From positions 345,158 to 409,157 of the forward strand of contig NZ_JAHKQR010000001.1 in NCBI RefSeq assembly GCF_018860805.1: a DNA stretch of 64,000 nucleotides, in the 5' to 3' direction. Made by a program: the position numbers and the translations under genes. Of this stretch, positions 8,260 to 16,907 are shown in pieces. This DNA comes from Aestuariibacter sp. A3R04. Its GTDB lineage: Bacteria; Pseudomonadota; Gammaproteobacteria; Enterobacterales; Alteromonadaceae. Position 1 is the first letter of the stretch, and each line of letters begins with the position of its first letter. The notes beneath the pieces were generated by a model, which was not told where the DNA came from, ran no database searches, and saw only the letters and a list, made by a program, of their open reading frames with translations.

Positions 8260-9831
8260 ATGAATCAGATCAATACGGATATCATTATTGCTGGTGGCGG
8301 ATTGGCAGGTATGAGCCTGGCTTTGCAACTGTTGAACAGAAACGACGACCTCAGCATTACTATCATTGAGAAGAACACCTTTCCGGTTCATGACACCACA
8401 GCGAAAGTGGGTGAATCCACGGTGGAAATTGGTGCTCATTACTTTACCGACGTGCTGGGGCTCGATGCGCATTTTAAAGAAAAGCACCTGCGCAAATACG
8501 GTCTGCGATTGTTTTTTGGCAAAGTGGACGGCGACTACAGCGAGTACGACGAGTTAGGTGTGAGCGAACTGTTTGGCATTCCAGCTTACCAAATTGAACG
8601 CGGTACACTGGAGAACTACCTTTATACTTTGCTGACTGAAAAAGGCGTTACCTTCTTCGATGGTGCAGTACCAGCCGGTATTGATTTGGGCGACAAAAAA
8701 CAAACCGTACTTTGTCACCACAAAGACGGTGAAACCCAAATCACAGGGCGCTGGTTAGTGGATGCCGCGGGTCGACAAGCGCTATTGCGCAACAAACTCA
8801 ACTTGCAAACAGAAACGGGTCACAAAGGTAATGCTGTTTTTTTCCGGGTGAAAAAGCGGGTTATCATCGATGAGTGGTCTGATAACCCTGCGTGGCAGAA
8901 CCGGGTAAAAGAGCCGGGGAAACGCTGGTTAAGCACCAATCACCTGATGGGCCCGGGTTACTGGGTGTGGATAATTCCGTTGGCCTCCGGCGCGACAAGT
9001 TTCGGTATTGTTATGGATGACAAAGCCCTTGCTGACAGTAATATTGAAACATTCGAAGACACCATGGCATGGTTGGCAAAAGAGCACCCGCTTTGTGCCA
9101 AAGCCATTGAAAAAGCCGAGCTACTCGATTTTAAAGTGATGCGAGATTACTCCTATGGCTGTAAGCAGATGTTTTCGGAAAGCGGCTGGGCTATGACTGG
9201 CGAGGCAGGGGCTTTTGCTGACCCCTTCTATTCACCGGGTAGTGATTTCATCGCGCTCAACAACACCTTTATCACCCACTTAATTGAGCGGGATATGAAA
9301 GGGCAGGACATCCGCTTTGAAGCGGCGCTGTTTCACAAATTTTACGACTCGTTCTTCGAAAATACGCTATCGATTTACAAAGACCAGTACGGCGGTTTCG
9401 GCGATCGCAAAATGATGTCAGTAAAGTTGGTATGGGATTACACCTACTACTGGGGTGTTTTTGCGCTCTTGTTCTTTTCCGATGCCATTGGCGATCTCGA
9501 CATCATGCGCAAAATCACGCCTAATTTGCTCAAAACTCAAAAGCTCAATAAGAAGATGCAAATGTTGCTGAGTGAACGTGCTCAGAAGCGTCAGGTGTTG
9601 CCTGCAAAAGGCGGTTTCATGGATCAATTCCTGGTGCCGTGCTTGGGTGAATTAAACGATGTGCTTAAGAACCCTGACATCGATGTGGAGCAAGCGCTGG
9701 AAAAGAACATCGCCATCATGCAGAAAATTGTGCCTTACTTTGAAGAGATGTTGCAGGACAACGCTTCTGCAAATATCGACGATGAAGAACGCGCAATTCT
9801 TGGCGATTACAGGCTAAGTGTTTTGGCCTGA
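8260..9831 (+). CDS. FAD-dependent halogenase-like oxidoreductase
   Basis: A 523-residue flavoprotein. The dinucleotide motif GGGLAGMSLAL is at residues 12-22, followed by KVGESTVEIGAHYF, and the flavin-dependent halogenase signature WxWxIP appears as WVWIIP. A second FAD contact is GEAGAFADPFYSPGSD. The closest known context is the halogenase-like gene of xanthomonadin clusters, whose pigments are brominated aryl polyenes. Halogenation of the aryl ring is therefore plausible, but a monooxygenase or reductase role cannot be excluded. The ATG used has AGGA just upstream; an in-frame TTG five codons earlier overlaps the CLF gene. The stop overlaps the next start by one base. Confidence 0.8.
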   Translation: MNQINTDIIIAGGGLAGMSLALQLLNRNDDLSITIIEKNTFPVHDTTAKVGESTVEIGAHYFTDVLGLDAHFKEKHLRKYGLRLFFGKVDGDYSEYDELGVSELFGIPAYQIERGTLENYLYTLLTEKGVTFFDGAVPAGIDLGDKKQTVLCHHKDGETQITGRWLVDAAGRQALLRNKLNLQTETGHKGNAVFFRVKKRVIIDEWSDNPAWQNRVKEPGKRWLSTNHLMGPGYWVWIIPLASGATSFGIVMDDKALADSNIETFEDTMAWLAKEHPLCAKAIEKAELLDFKVMRDYSYGCKQMFSESGWAMTGEAGAFADPFYSPGSDFIALNNTFITHLIERDMKGQDIRFEAALFHKFYDSFFENTLSIYKDQYGGFGDRKMMSVKLVWDYTYYWGVFALLFFSDAIGDLDIMRKITPNLLKTQKLNKKMQMLLSERAQKRQVLPAKGGFMDQFLVPCLGELNDVLKNPDIDVEQALEKNIAIMQKIVPYFEEMLQDNASANIDDEERAILGDYRLSVLA

Positions 9832-10421
9832 TGAACACGAGCAAACCGCGAGGACTAAAGGATTTATTTCCCTTGGTGCTCGTGTTGTTAACCCTGGCTT
9901 ATCCTTTTGTTGTTTACTTTCACATTGATAGAGTAAATCCGCGCTGGTTTGGTGTGGTTTTGTTAACAGTTGCGCTCATACGGCTCGGTGTTACCTGGCA
10001 CGAGAGGCGTAAAAGCGACTGGGTAATGACCACTGTCATCGTACTGTTTTGCTTCGGTATCATACTCCTTGAAAGTGCGATATTGTTGCGCAGTTACCCC
10101 GTTATAATGAGTGTGGGGATGGGCGTCTTGTTTTTGTCATCCCTGCTCGATGAGCATACGTTGATAGAGCGGTTTGCCCGCGCTGGAGGTAAAACGCCTC
10201 CTGAACAAGCAAAGGGGTATCTACGCAACTTAACCCTAATTTGGGGCGTGTTGTTACTAAGCAATGGTGTGGTAGCTGCTTGGACGGCATGGTACGGCAG
10301 TCTGGCCACATGGACCTGGTACAACGGGTTGTTGTCATATGTGATTTTCGGTGTGTTCATCGCGCTGGAACTGGTTTATCGACACTTTTATAAAAAGAAA
10401 CACAATATTATCGATGACTAA
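9831..10421 (+). CDS. COG4648-type integral membrane protein
   Basis: A 196-residue hydrophobic protein with about five or six membrane segments (for example LVLVLLTLAYPFVVYF near residue 16 and SYVIFGVFIALELVY near the C-terminus). It resembles the small membrane protein regularly found in aryl-polyene clusters and annotated only as COG4648. Its role is not known; it may support anchoring or export of the polyene lipid. It is translationally coupled on both sides, TGATG with the halogenase-like gene and an 8-base overlap with the dehydratase gene. Confidence 0.8.
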   Translation: MNTSKPRGLKDLFPLVLVLLTLAYPFVVYFHIDRVNPRWFGVVLLTVALIRLGVTWHERRKSDWVMTTVIVLFCFGIILLESAILLRSYPVIMSVGMGVLFLSSLLDEHTLIERFARAGGKTPPEQAKGYLRNLTLIWGVLLLSNGVVAAWTAWYGSLATWTWYNGLLSYVIFGVFIALELVYRHFYKKKHNIIDD

Positions 10422-10800
10422 TACAACAAGTGCATTAAACGGGCTGTTTAAGCCTTTGGAAGGGCCGCAGATTTCCCAATTGAAAACAAAGCAGGATGAC
10501 GCTGTATTGAGCCTAACCGTCGCGTCTGATTTGCGTTGGTTCGATGGCCACTTTCCCCAGCAAAAAGTGCTGCCTGGCGTAGTCCAGATCGATTGGGCTG
10601 GAAAGCTGGCAAAAGCCTTGTTTGTCGGGGGAGAGTCTTTTACACAGCTGACAAACATTAAATTTAAAACCATGGTGTTGCCGGATACAGCAATGCAGCT
10701 CACTCTAACGCACAAGGCGGCAAAGGGTATCGTCGCTTTTCACTTTTTCAATGACACTGACTCATTTTCTCAGGGAAGCTTTAAGTTTATCGCATCATGA
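10414..10800 (+). CDS. Hotdog dehydratase (ApeI/FabZ-like)
   Basis: A 128-residue single hotdog protein with the signature LRWFDGHFPQQKVLPGVVQ, the catalytic His lying in GHFP as in FabA/FabZ. It would remove water from the 3-hydroxyacyl-ACP during polyene extension, probably together with the second dehydratase at 12.5 kb, since aryl-polyene dehydratases have been described as a heteromer. The ATG inside the end of the membrane-protein gene was chosen because upstream residues in the longer frame look non-coding. It ends in an ATGA overlap with the glycosyltransferase gene. Confidence 0.85.
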   Translation: MTNTTSALNGLFKPLEGPQISQLKTKQDDAVLSLTVASDLRWFDGHFPQQKVLPGVVQIDWAGKLAKALFVGGESFTQLTNIKFKTMVLPDTAMQLTLTHKAAKGIVAFHFFNDTDSFSQGSFKFIAS

Positions 10801-11540
10801 AACATTGCATCATTGTTCCTCATTACAAGCACGAAGTGTTGTTTGAAAAATTTTTACCGTCACTGGCCTCGTTACAGCTTCCCTGTATTGTGGTTGATGA
10901 CGGTAGCGGCGATGCCAGCGTAGACAAGCTGAAAGCGTTGTTGGCACCTTATCCGAATTTTCATTTGGTTTTACATCAGTCTAATCGTGGCAAAGGCGCG
11001 TCTGTGATCACAGGTTGCTATCATGCCAGTGCCATGGGTTTTAGCCACGTGTTGCAACTTGATGCCGATGGCCAACACAATATTAACGATGCGCAAAAGC
11101 TTCTTGATTACAGCAAAGCCCATCCGACTGCGTTTATTTCCGGGCAGCCTTATTTCGATGAAACCGCACCGTTTGCCCGAAAGTATGGCCGCAAAATCAC
11201 AGATTTCTGGGTGGCGCTGGAAACCCTGTCATTAAAGATCAAAGACGGGTTGTGCGGGTTTAGGGTGTACCCCATAAAGCAAATCGAGCATGTGTTCGAT
11301 AACTATTATCTCGGCCCGCGTATGGATTTTGATCCTGAGCTTTTAGTAAAGGCCGTATGGGCGGGTATTGATTTGCACTTCATTCCCACAAAAGTTATTT
11401 ATCACGACGACACCGTATCCCATTTCCATTATTTAAAAGACAATTTGATGCTTATCAGACTTCATGTGCGGCTGATGTTTGGCATGGTCGTGCGCTTACC
11501 GCGTTTGCTATTCGCGCGTTTAAAAGGGTTGATTAGTTAA
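10797..11540 (+). CDS. Glycosyltransferase family 2
   Basis: A 247-residue GT-A enzyme. The nucleotide-sugar site VVDDGSGDAS is at about residues 32-41, followed by LHQSNRGKGASV and the metal-binding LDADGQHN. The C-terminus is basic and amphipathic, as in enzymes acting on lipid-linked substrates. In an aryl-polyene cluster it most likely adds a sugar to the polyene or its lipid anchor. Two bases separate it from the following acyltransferase gene, and family precedents fuse or pair these two activities. Confidence 0.9.
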   Translation: MKHCIIVPHYKHEVLFEKFLPSLASLQLPCIVVDDGSGDASVDKLKALLAPYPNFHLVLHQSNRGKGASVITGCYHASAMGFSHVLQLDADGQHNINDAQKLLDYSKAHPTAFISGQPYFDETAPFARKYGRKITDFWVALETLSLKIKDGLCGFRVYPIKQIEHVFDNYYLGPRMDFDPELLVKAVWAGIDLHFIPTKVIYHDDTVSHFHYLKDNLMLIRLHVRLMFGMVVRLPRLLFARLKGLIS

Positions 11541-11542
11541 TT

Positions 11543-12550
11543 ATGTCGGTGGCAGAGAATAACAAAGCCGAAGGCGAGCAGACCCATTGGTCGCAAACCC
11601 AGGAGGCCGGCACCATGGCAGCCATGCAACTGGTCTTTTTCATTTATCGAGTGTTCGGGCGTTGGGTGTTTTCACTGGTCATGTATCCGGTGGCGCTGTA
11701 TTTCATGTTGGCTCGACCTGCACAGCGCCGTGCGTCGCTGCAGTATCTTCGCAAGCACTATAGGTATAAGCCCGAGGCCTGGCGCGGTAAACCGGGTTAC
11801 TGGCATGTCTTGCAGCACTTCAAATCTTTTGCCGACGTGATTCTGGACAAGATGTTGGGTTGGCTAAATGACATTAAAGAAAGTGATTTTTCATTAGTAT
11901 CTCCCAAACGGGTAGAGGCATTGATGAACGACGAGCGCGGTCAGCTTATTATCGGTTCTCACTTCGGTAATTTAGAGTTTTGCCGTGGCTTCATGCACCG
12001 ATATCGCAGTAAGGTCATCAACATTCTCCTGTACGACAAGCACGCCGGTAATTTCGTCAAGATGATGCAAAAGCAAAACGGCGCATCGCGGCTCAATGTG
12101 TTTCAGGTGGACGAGTTTGACGTTACCACCATCATGATGCTGAAAGAAAAAATTGATGCCGGTGAGTGGGTGTTTATTGCAGGTGATCGCATTCCTTTAA
12201 GTGGTTTGCAGCGCACCGTTAATGTTGATTTTTTAGGGAATAAGGCTCCATTGCCTATCGGGCCTTACATGCTGGCAAAAGCCCTGGCGTGCCCGGTGAA
12301 GCTGATGTTTGCATACCGAAGCTGTGCTTGTGATAACAAAGTGCTGTTTGATGTGGTACCACTGTGTGAAAAATTAATTATTAGCAGAAAAAGCCGTGAG
12401 CAGGATTTGCAGGGTTACGCGCAACAGTTCGCTGATGCACTGCAAAGCCATTGCCTTAACTCGCCGTATCAGTGGTTTAATTTTTACGATTTTTGGCAAC
12501 CTGGCACAGATTATATCGCGTTGACACGTGTTAAACCGGAGGGAGTGTAG
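11543..12550 (+). CDS. LpxL/HtrB-like acyltransferase
   Basis: A 335-residue member of the lysophospholipid/lipid A acyltransferase family. The HX4E catalytic motif appears as HFGNLE after the phrase LIIGSHFG, and a GDRIPL block follows in the expected place. A membrane segment lies near residues 35-60. It probably transfers an acyl or aryl-polyenyl chain onto the glycan or lipid anchor at the inner membrane. It sits between the glycosyltransferase and a dehydratase; its TAG overlaps the GTG start of the next gene. Confidence 0.88.
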   Translation: MSVAENNKAEGEQTHWSQTQEAGTMAAMQLVFFIYRVFGRWVFSLVMYPVALYFMLARPAQRRASLQYLRKHYRYKPEAWRGKPGYWHVLQHFKSFADVILDKMLGWLNDIKESDFSLVSPKRVEALMNDERGQLIIGSHFGNLEFCRGFMHRYRSKVINILLYDKHAGNFVKMMQKQNGASRLNVFQVDEFDVTTIMMLKEKIDAGEWVFIAGDRIPLSGLQRTVNVDFLGNKAPLPIGPYMLAKALACPVKLMFAYRSCACDNKVLFDVVPLCEKLIISRKSREQDLQGYAQQFADALQSHCLNSPYQWFNFYDFWQPGTDYIALTRVKPEGV

Positions 12551-13011
12551 TGGTGCCTGAAACTCGATTCGACCAGCGGTTATTTGCATTGATCCCCCAT
12601 CGTCCACCCATGTTACTTATTAATAAAGTTCTGGATGTTGATGCCCGATCCTCTTCATCACTGGTTTTAGTTGATGAACAAGCGTCATTTTATGAGGCTG
12701 ATAAAGGTGTGCCAGCCTGGATTGGTCTTGAATATATGGGGCAGACGGCTGCACTTATTGCCGGACACCAGTTAGAGCAAGGGTTAGTTGGCCCTCACTT
12801 AGGCTTTTTACTCGGAACTCGCGCGTTTAAATCTGAATGTGATTATTTTTCCCCTGGTACCTATAAAGTGCGTTGTGAAGAAACGGCATTGGTAGGTGAC
12901 GGGCTTGCAACCTTTAGTTGCTTCATTGAAAATTACGCTCAGGACGCGCAAGAAATAAACTGTCTGGCAACAGCGAGCCTGTCGGTGTTTCGTCGCCCGA
13001 TAAACGAATAG
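12550..13011 (+). CDS. Hotdog dehydratase (ApeP/FabA-like), GTG start
   Basis: A 153-residue hotdog protein with the N-terminal motif LIPHRPPMLLINKVL and the helix WIGLEYMGQTAALIAG, the layout of FabZ/FabA and of the second dehydratase of aryl-polyene clusters. The acidic residue in LEYMGQ fits the catalytic Glu/Asp. The start is GTG, either at the overlapping position used here or one codon later. The partner enzyme is the 128-residue dehydratase at 10.4 kb. Confidence 0.85.
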   Translation: MVPETRFDQRLFALIPHRPPMLLINKVLDVDARSSSSLVLVDEQASFYEADKGVPAWIGLEYMGQTAALIAGHQLEQGLVGPHLGFLLGTRAFKSECDYFSPGTYKVRCEETALVGDGLATFSCFIENYAQDAQEINCLATASLSVFRRPINE

Positions 13012-13019
13012 GATAAAAT

Positions 13020-14255
13020 TTGAATAATAATAATTACAGACGTGTAGTGATTACCGGCGCAGGCGTAGTATCTGCGCTGGGTGATGATTGGACACAAGTA
13101 AAAGCCAGCTTCCAGTCAAAAAAGTCGGCTGTTTGCTTTATGGAAGATTGGCAAAAGTACGAAGGGCTGGGCACGCACCTCGCTGCGCCCGTTCACAATT
13201 TCGAGATGCCAGCCCATTTCACCAAAAAGAAAAAGCGCAGCATGGGACGGGTTGCCCAAATGGGCGTGTTGGCGACAGAGCGGGCGCTAGCTGACGCTAA
13301 TCTCACTGATCATCCGGTTATTCGTTCTCACGCTACCGGTGTTGCCTATGGCTCGGCAACAGGTAGTAGCCAGGCAGCGCTTGAGTTCGCTCCCATGCTG
13401 GAAAATTTGTCTACTTCACGAATTAACAGCAGCACGTATTTGCGTATGATGAGCCACACAGCGGCAGTGAACATCAGTGTGTACTTTGGTACACAAGGGC
13501 GCATGTATACCACTTCCAGTGCCTGTACAGCTGGCAGCCAGGCTATCGGCTATGCCTTTGAGTCCATTCGCTACGGTCAGCAGGATGTGATGATTGCCGG
13601 TGGTGCCGAGGAGTTGTGCCCTTCACAGGCAGCCGTCTTCGACACACTTTTTGCTGCCAGTACAAAAAATACGACACCGGAAGCAACCCCGCGGCCATAC
13701 GATAAGGGTCGCGACGGACTGGTACTTGGTGAAGGTGCCTGTACCCTGGTACTAGAATCCTACGACCATGCGAAAGCCAGGGGGGCAAATATTCTGGCGG
13801 AAGTGGTGGGTTATGCAACTAATACCGACGGTACTTACTTGGTTAAACCAAACCTGGAAACAGTACAGCGTGTAATGCAGGATGCAATGAAGGACGCAGG
13901 TGTCACCGCTGATGAGATTGGTTACGTGTCTGCCCACGGCACAGCCACACAGCACGGCGACATCGTAGAAAGTCAGGCAACTTTTCAGGTGCTGGGTGCC
14001 AAGCCAGTAAGCTCATTGAAAAGCTACACCGGGCACACGTTGGGTGCTTGTGGCTCCTTCGAAGTATGGGCAACGCTGAACATGATGAAAGAAAATTGGT
14101 TCGCACCTACCTTGAACCTGGACAATATTGATCCTGAGTGCGCGCCATTGGATTATATTCAGCACGATTGTCGGGATATCACCACTGAGTACTTTATTAG
14201 TAACAATTTAGCTTTTGGCGGTATAAACACATCGTTGATTATCAAACGGTTATGA
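13020..14255 (+). CDS. Beta-ketoacyl-ACP synthase (FabF-like), TTG start
   Basis: A 411-residue ketosynthase. The N-terminus RRVVITGAGVVSALG is typical. The active-site Cys is in TTSSACTAGSQA, with His in SAHGTATQHGD and His in KSYTGHTLGACG. No ATG precedes the conserved start; TTG is the only suitable codon, with AGGA about 7 bases upstream, so TTG initiation is likely. In aryl-polyene pathways the stand-alone KS probably performs the first condensation or supports priming, while the KS:CLF pair elongates. It faces the acyl-AMP ligase gene across 59 bases. Confidence 0.9.
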   Translation: MNNNNYRRVVITGAGVVSALGDDWTQVKASFQSKKSAVCFMEDWQKYEGLGTHLAAPVHNFEMPAHFTKKKKRSMGRVAQMGVLATERALADANLTDHPVIRSHATGVAYGSATGSSQAALEFAPMLENLSTSRINSSTYLRMMSHTAAVNISVYFGTQGRMYTTSSACTAGSQAIGYAFESIRYGQQDVMIAGGAEELCPSQAAVFDTLFAASTKNTTPEATPRPYDKGRDGLVLGEGACTLVLESYDHAKARGANILAEVVGYATNTDGTYLVKPNLETVQRVMQDAMKDAGVTADEIGYVSAHGTATQHGDIVESQATFQVLGAKPVSSLKSYTGHTLGACGSFEVWATLNMMKENWFAPTLNLDNIDPECAPLDYIQHDCRDITTEYFISNNLAFGGINTSLIIKRL

Positions 14256-14314
14256 CTGTAACAGTCTTCGTTTTAGGGCGGTCGCCTGCTGTGTTTTAAT
14301 CGCGGTGGTGAACG

Positions 14315-15685
14315 TCACCGTTGCTTCTTTAACGAAGCGTGTAATGCATCGATGTGCATTCTGAGTAATTTGCCATTGGGTTCTCTCGGCAGCGCGTCGA
14401 CTACATAAATGGGTCTTGGCACGAACGCGCTGTCAAGACGTCGTTTTAAAAATGTCAAAAGATCGGATTTTTCTACGCCAGTTTTCAGCGCCACAATGGC
14501 CACCAGCCTTGTTGTCTGGCCTGCGGCAGCTGGATGGATCACAATGCCGTCCTCCAGACCATCAAAGGTCAGGAGTGTTTGGTTTATATCGAACAGAGAG
14601 CCTCGCTTACCCGCAATTTTCACCAAATCCGACGCTCGCCCTGCCAATACAAACCGATTGTCACCCTGTAGTTCGATGACATCCTGTAATTCTGTAGGGC
14701 CAGGTAAATGCGCGGCTTCAGCGGTAGTTACTTCACCGTTTTGGTGAAAGTCAATGCCGGTGAACTTAAGCCATGCTTTCTCTGTTGCGGTGCGTCTGAC
14801 GGCCATTGAGCCCACTTCGCTACAACCATAAACCTCTCTGAGCGGCGCTGAAAATTTCTCTTCAACAGTTTTAGCTAACTCCACTGTAAGAGGCGAGGTG
14901 GCGCAAAGCACTGAGTGTGCACTAAGGGGGGCTTGCATACTGGCACAAAGTGCCCGTAAGTGAACCGGTGTTGACACCAGTTGCCTGGGTTCAGGCAGCG
15001 AGGAAAACGTATCAATGATGTCCTGAGGGAACAATGGCTTGGCATCACTCATACACACCGGGCTAAATAGAGGCAGCAGGGCTGAGGTCTCAAGTCCCCA
15101 CATGTGCTGTGCGGGCATGGTGGCGAGCTGATATAAAGTGGTGTCACAGTCAGGGATCATAAAGGCGTAATTGATACTACTGCTGCGGTGCAACGTGCGC
15201 CAGTATTTTAAATTTGGCTTAGAGTGGCCCGTTGAACCAGAGGTAAAGCTTATACAGGCGAGAAAATCATTGTTAATGCGTGGGATGTGTATGTAGTCAG
15301 TTTCAGATGTCATCTGAAACGGGATGGACAGCAGATTCACAGACGGCAATTCTGCATGAGTGTCGCCCCCATCGTGTATAACGTAGCAGCGAGAATATTC
15401 TTCACTGAGTTTGTACTGTGTAGCGACATTGTGGTTTGGCGGTAGCAGTGTTGTGTGCCCCCTTAACACAGCAGCGCATAAGCCGACAAGAAACAGGTAG
15501 CGATTGCCACACAGATTTATGGCGTAACCATCGTCCGCTAGTGCTGCTGCAACCTGCTGGACATGAGACACAAATTGTGCGGCATTGATTGTACCGGCGG
15601 GAAATCCAATTTCTTCAACAGGTCGCGTTAAAAAGGCAATTGGGTCTCTGGGTTGGCGTTGGATCAGCGGGAATGTGTTTGGCAT
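14315..15685 (-). CDS. Acyl-AMP ligase (starter activation)
   Basis: A 456-residue ANL-superfamily enzyme. The ATP-binding loop is SFTSGSTGHSKPN, the adenylate motif is REVYGCSEVGSMAV, the hinge region is FVLAGRASDLVKIAGKRGS and the C-terminal Lys lies in LPREPNGKLLR. It would activate the aryl acid made by the chorismatase at 15.95 kb and load it on an ACP. It is the only cluster gene on the minus strand, divergent from the chorismatase gene, so a shared regulatory region is likely. Length is typical of the ligases of aryl-polyene clusters. Confidence 0.9.
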   Translation of the reverse strand: MPNTFPLIQRQPRDPIAFLTRPVEEIGFPAGTINAAQFVSHVQQVAAALADDGYAINLCGNRYLFLVGLCAAVLRGHTTLLPPNHNVATQYKLSEEYSRCYVIHDGGDTHAELPSVNLLSIPFQMTSETDYIHIPRINNDFLACISFTSGSTGHSKPNLKYWRTLHRSSSINYAFMIPDCDTTLYQLATMPAQHMWGLETSALLPLFSPVCMSDAKPLFPQDIIDTFSSLPEPRQLVSTPVHLRALCASMQAPLSAHSVLCATSPLTVELAKTVEEKFSAPLREVYGCSEVGSMAVRRTATEKAWLKFTGIDFHQNGEVTTAEAAHLPGPTELQDVIELQGDNRFVLAGRASDLVKIAGKRGSLFDINQTLLTFDGLEDGIVIHPAAAGQTTRLVAIVALKTGVEKSDLLTFLKRRLDSAFVPRPIYVVDALPREPNGKLLRMHIDALHASLKKQR

Positions 15686-15793
15686 GGGAGGTTGTACTAC
15701 TGGTGTCTTTGGATTTGAGCGGCAGTTGTAAGCTGGCCGTCCATTCGCTTTATTTTCAAGTACCGCTAGTTTAAACTACTGCCAAATTAAACA

Positions 15794-15830
15794 CTAATTT
15801 TGTGTCACGGAATGACGTCCCACAAATTAG
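15794..15830. promoter_or_regulatory. Inverted repeat in the divergent ligase/chorismatase promoter
   Basis: CTAATTT-T-GTG faces CAC-AAATTAG across 16 bases, ten paired bases with one bulge. A smaller repeat, GTCA/TGAC, is nested inside. It lies about 110 bases from the ligase start and 120 from the chorismatase start, where a regulator of the divergent pair would bind. No regulator gene was recognised inside the cluster. Confidence 0.4.
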
Positions 15831-15949
15831 TCCGCATGACAGCACGCAAAAAACATAACCCAGCGATAGAGCAAGGGAAGGTTTTGCCAAGCTCATTAGA
15901 GAGTTGCCTGCTTCATTCATATTAAAATAACGCCACACCCAGTTGTATC

Positions 15950-16888
15950 ATGTTAAAACAGCAATTTAGTTCCACACCCGCACACGAGTTATTGTCACAA
16001 GCAAATACCTTTGCTGTAATGCCTTTTGTGGCGCAATGTGAGCCCTTTGGCCCAGGTATGATAGCCACGGGTCTGGAAGAAGCGAATGGTAGCACAATGA
16101 GCGAGGTGTGGACTGTCTCTGAGCCTGTAAGCCGAGGGCTGACGGGACGCTGTTTCTGGTCGAAGACGGATGATGTGATGTGTGTTGCACATTGGCTGAG
16201 CAAAGATGAATGTGAAGCTATAGAGCCGCATACGCAGGGTGCATATACGGCTGTACTATCGCTGTTAGCTGAGCATGGCTATGCATACCCCTTTAGGTTC
16301 TGGAACTACTTACCGGATATTAATGTGGGAGAAGGCGACAATGAACTGTATAAAAAGTTTTGTACTGGTCGTTTAAACGCCTTTGAATCCGCAGGAATAA
16401 CACCCGATGGGTTTCCCGCCGCTTCAGCGCTTGGACATCACAGTGAAGGCGCGGTGATTTACGTATTTGCCAGTAAGGTTAAGCCCGAGCATTATAAAAA
16501 TAATCATCAGGTGAATGCCTACGAATATCCTCGTCAGTATGGTGTCAGCAGTCCGTCGTTTGCGCGTGCAACAGCGTTAACCATCAATGGTGCAGATTTG
16601 TTGTTTATATCTGGTACCGCCAGTATCATCGGCCATCAGACCTTGGGTGAGGGCGACATTGAACGCCAGTTAGACGTTACTATGAGCAATATTGGTCATT
16701 TACTCGAATCAGCAAATCCCAAAGGGTGCAAGCTGGCTGCATTCAAAGTGTATGTTCGACACCCGGAACATGTGGCGTTTACCCGGCAATGGCTATCTGA
16801 GCGCTATCCGGATGTGAATGCCGTGTACACGCTCGCCGATGTCTGCCGCAAAGAACTGTTGGTAGAAATTGAATGCTTCTGCGCGTAA
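15950..16888 (+). CDS. xanB2: XanB2-like chorismatase (hydroxybenzoate synthase)
   Basis: A 312-residue protein of the FkbO/Hyg5/XanB2 chorismatase family. Typical blocks are FRFWNYLPDIN near residue 120, GRLNAFESAG, ALGHHSEGAVIYVFAS, the phrase YEYPRQYGVSSPSFARATAL and the C-terminal CRKELLVEIECF. XanB2 of Xanthomonas converts chorismate to 3- and 4-hydroxybenzoate, the latter being a xanthomonadin precursor. Here it would supply the aryl starter for the ligase encoded just upstream in the opposite direction. Whether the product is the 3- or 4-isomer cannot be read by eye. It replaces the ammonia-lyase route seen in other aryl-polyene clusters. Confidence 0.85.
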   Translation: MLKQQFSSTPAHELLSQANTFAVMPFVAQCEPFGPGMIATGLEEANGSTMSEVWTVSEPVSRGLTGRCFWSKTDDVMCVAHWLSKDECEAIEPHTQGAYTAVLSLLAEHGYAYPFRFWNYLPDINVGEGDNELYKKFCTGRLNAFESAGITPDGFPAASALGHHSEGAVIYVFASKVKPEHYKNNHQVNAYEYPRQYGVSSPSFARATALTINGADLLFISGTASIIGHQTLGEGDIERQLDVTMSNIGHLLESANPKGCKLAAFKVYVRHPEHVAFTRQWLSERYPDVNAVYTLADVCRKELLVEIECFCA

Positions 16889-16907
16889 CTTGCGTTACTA
16901 AAAGCGA

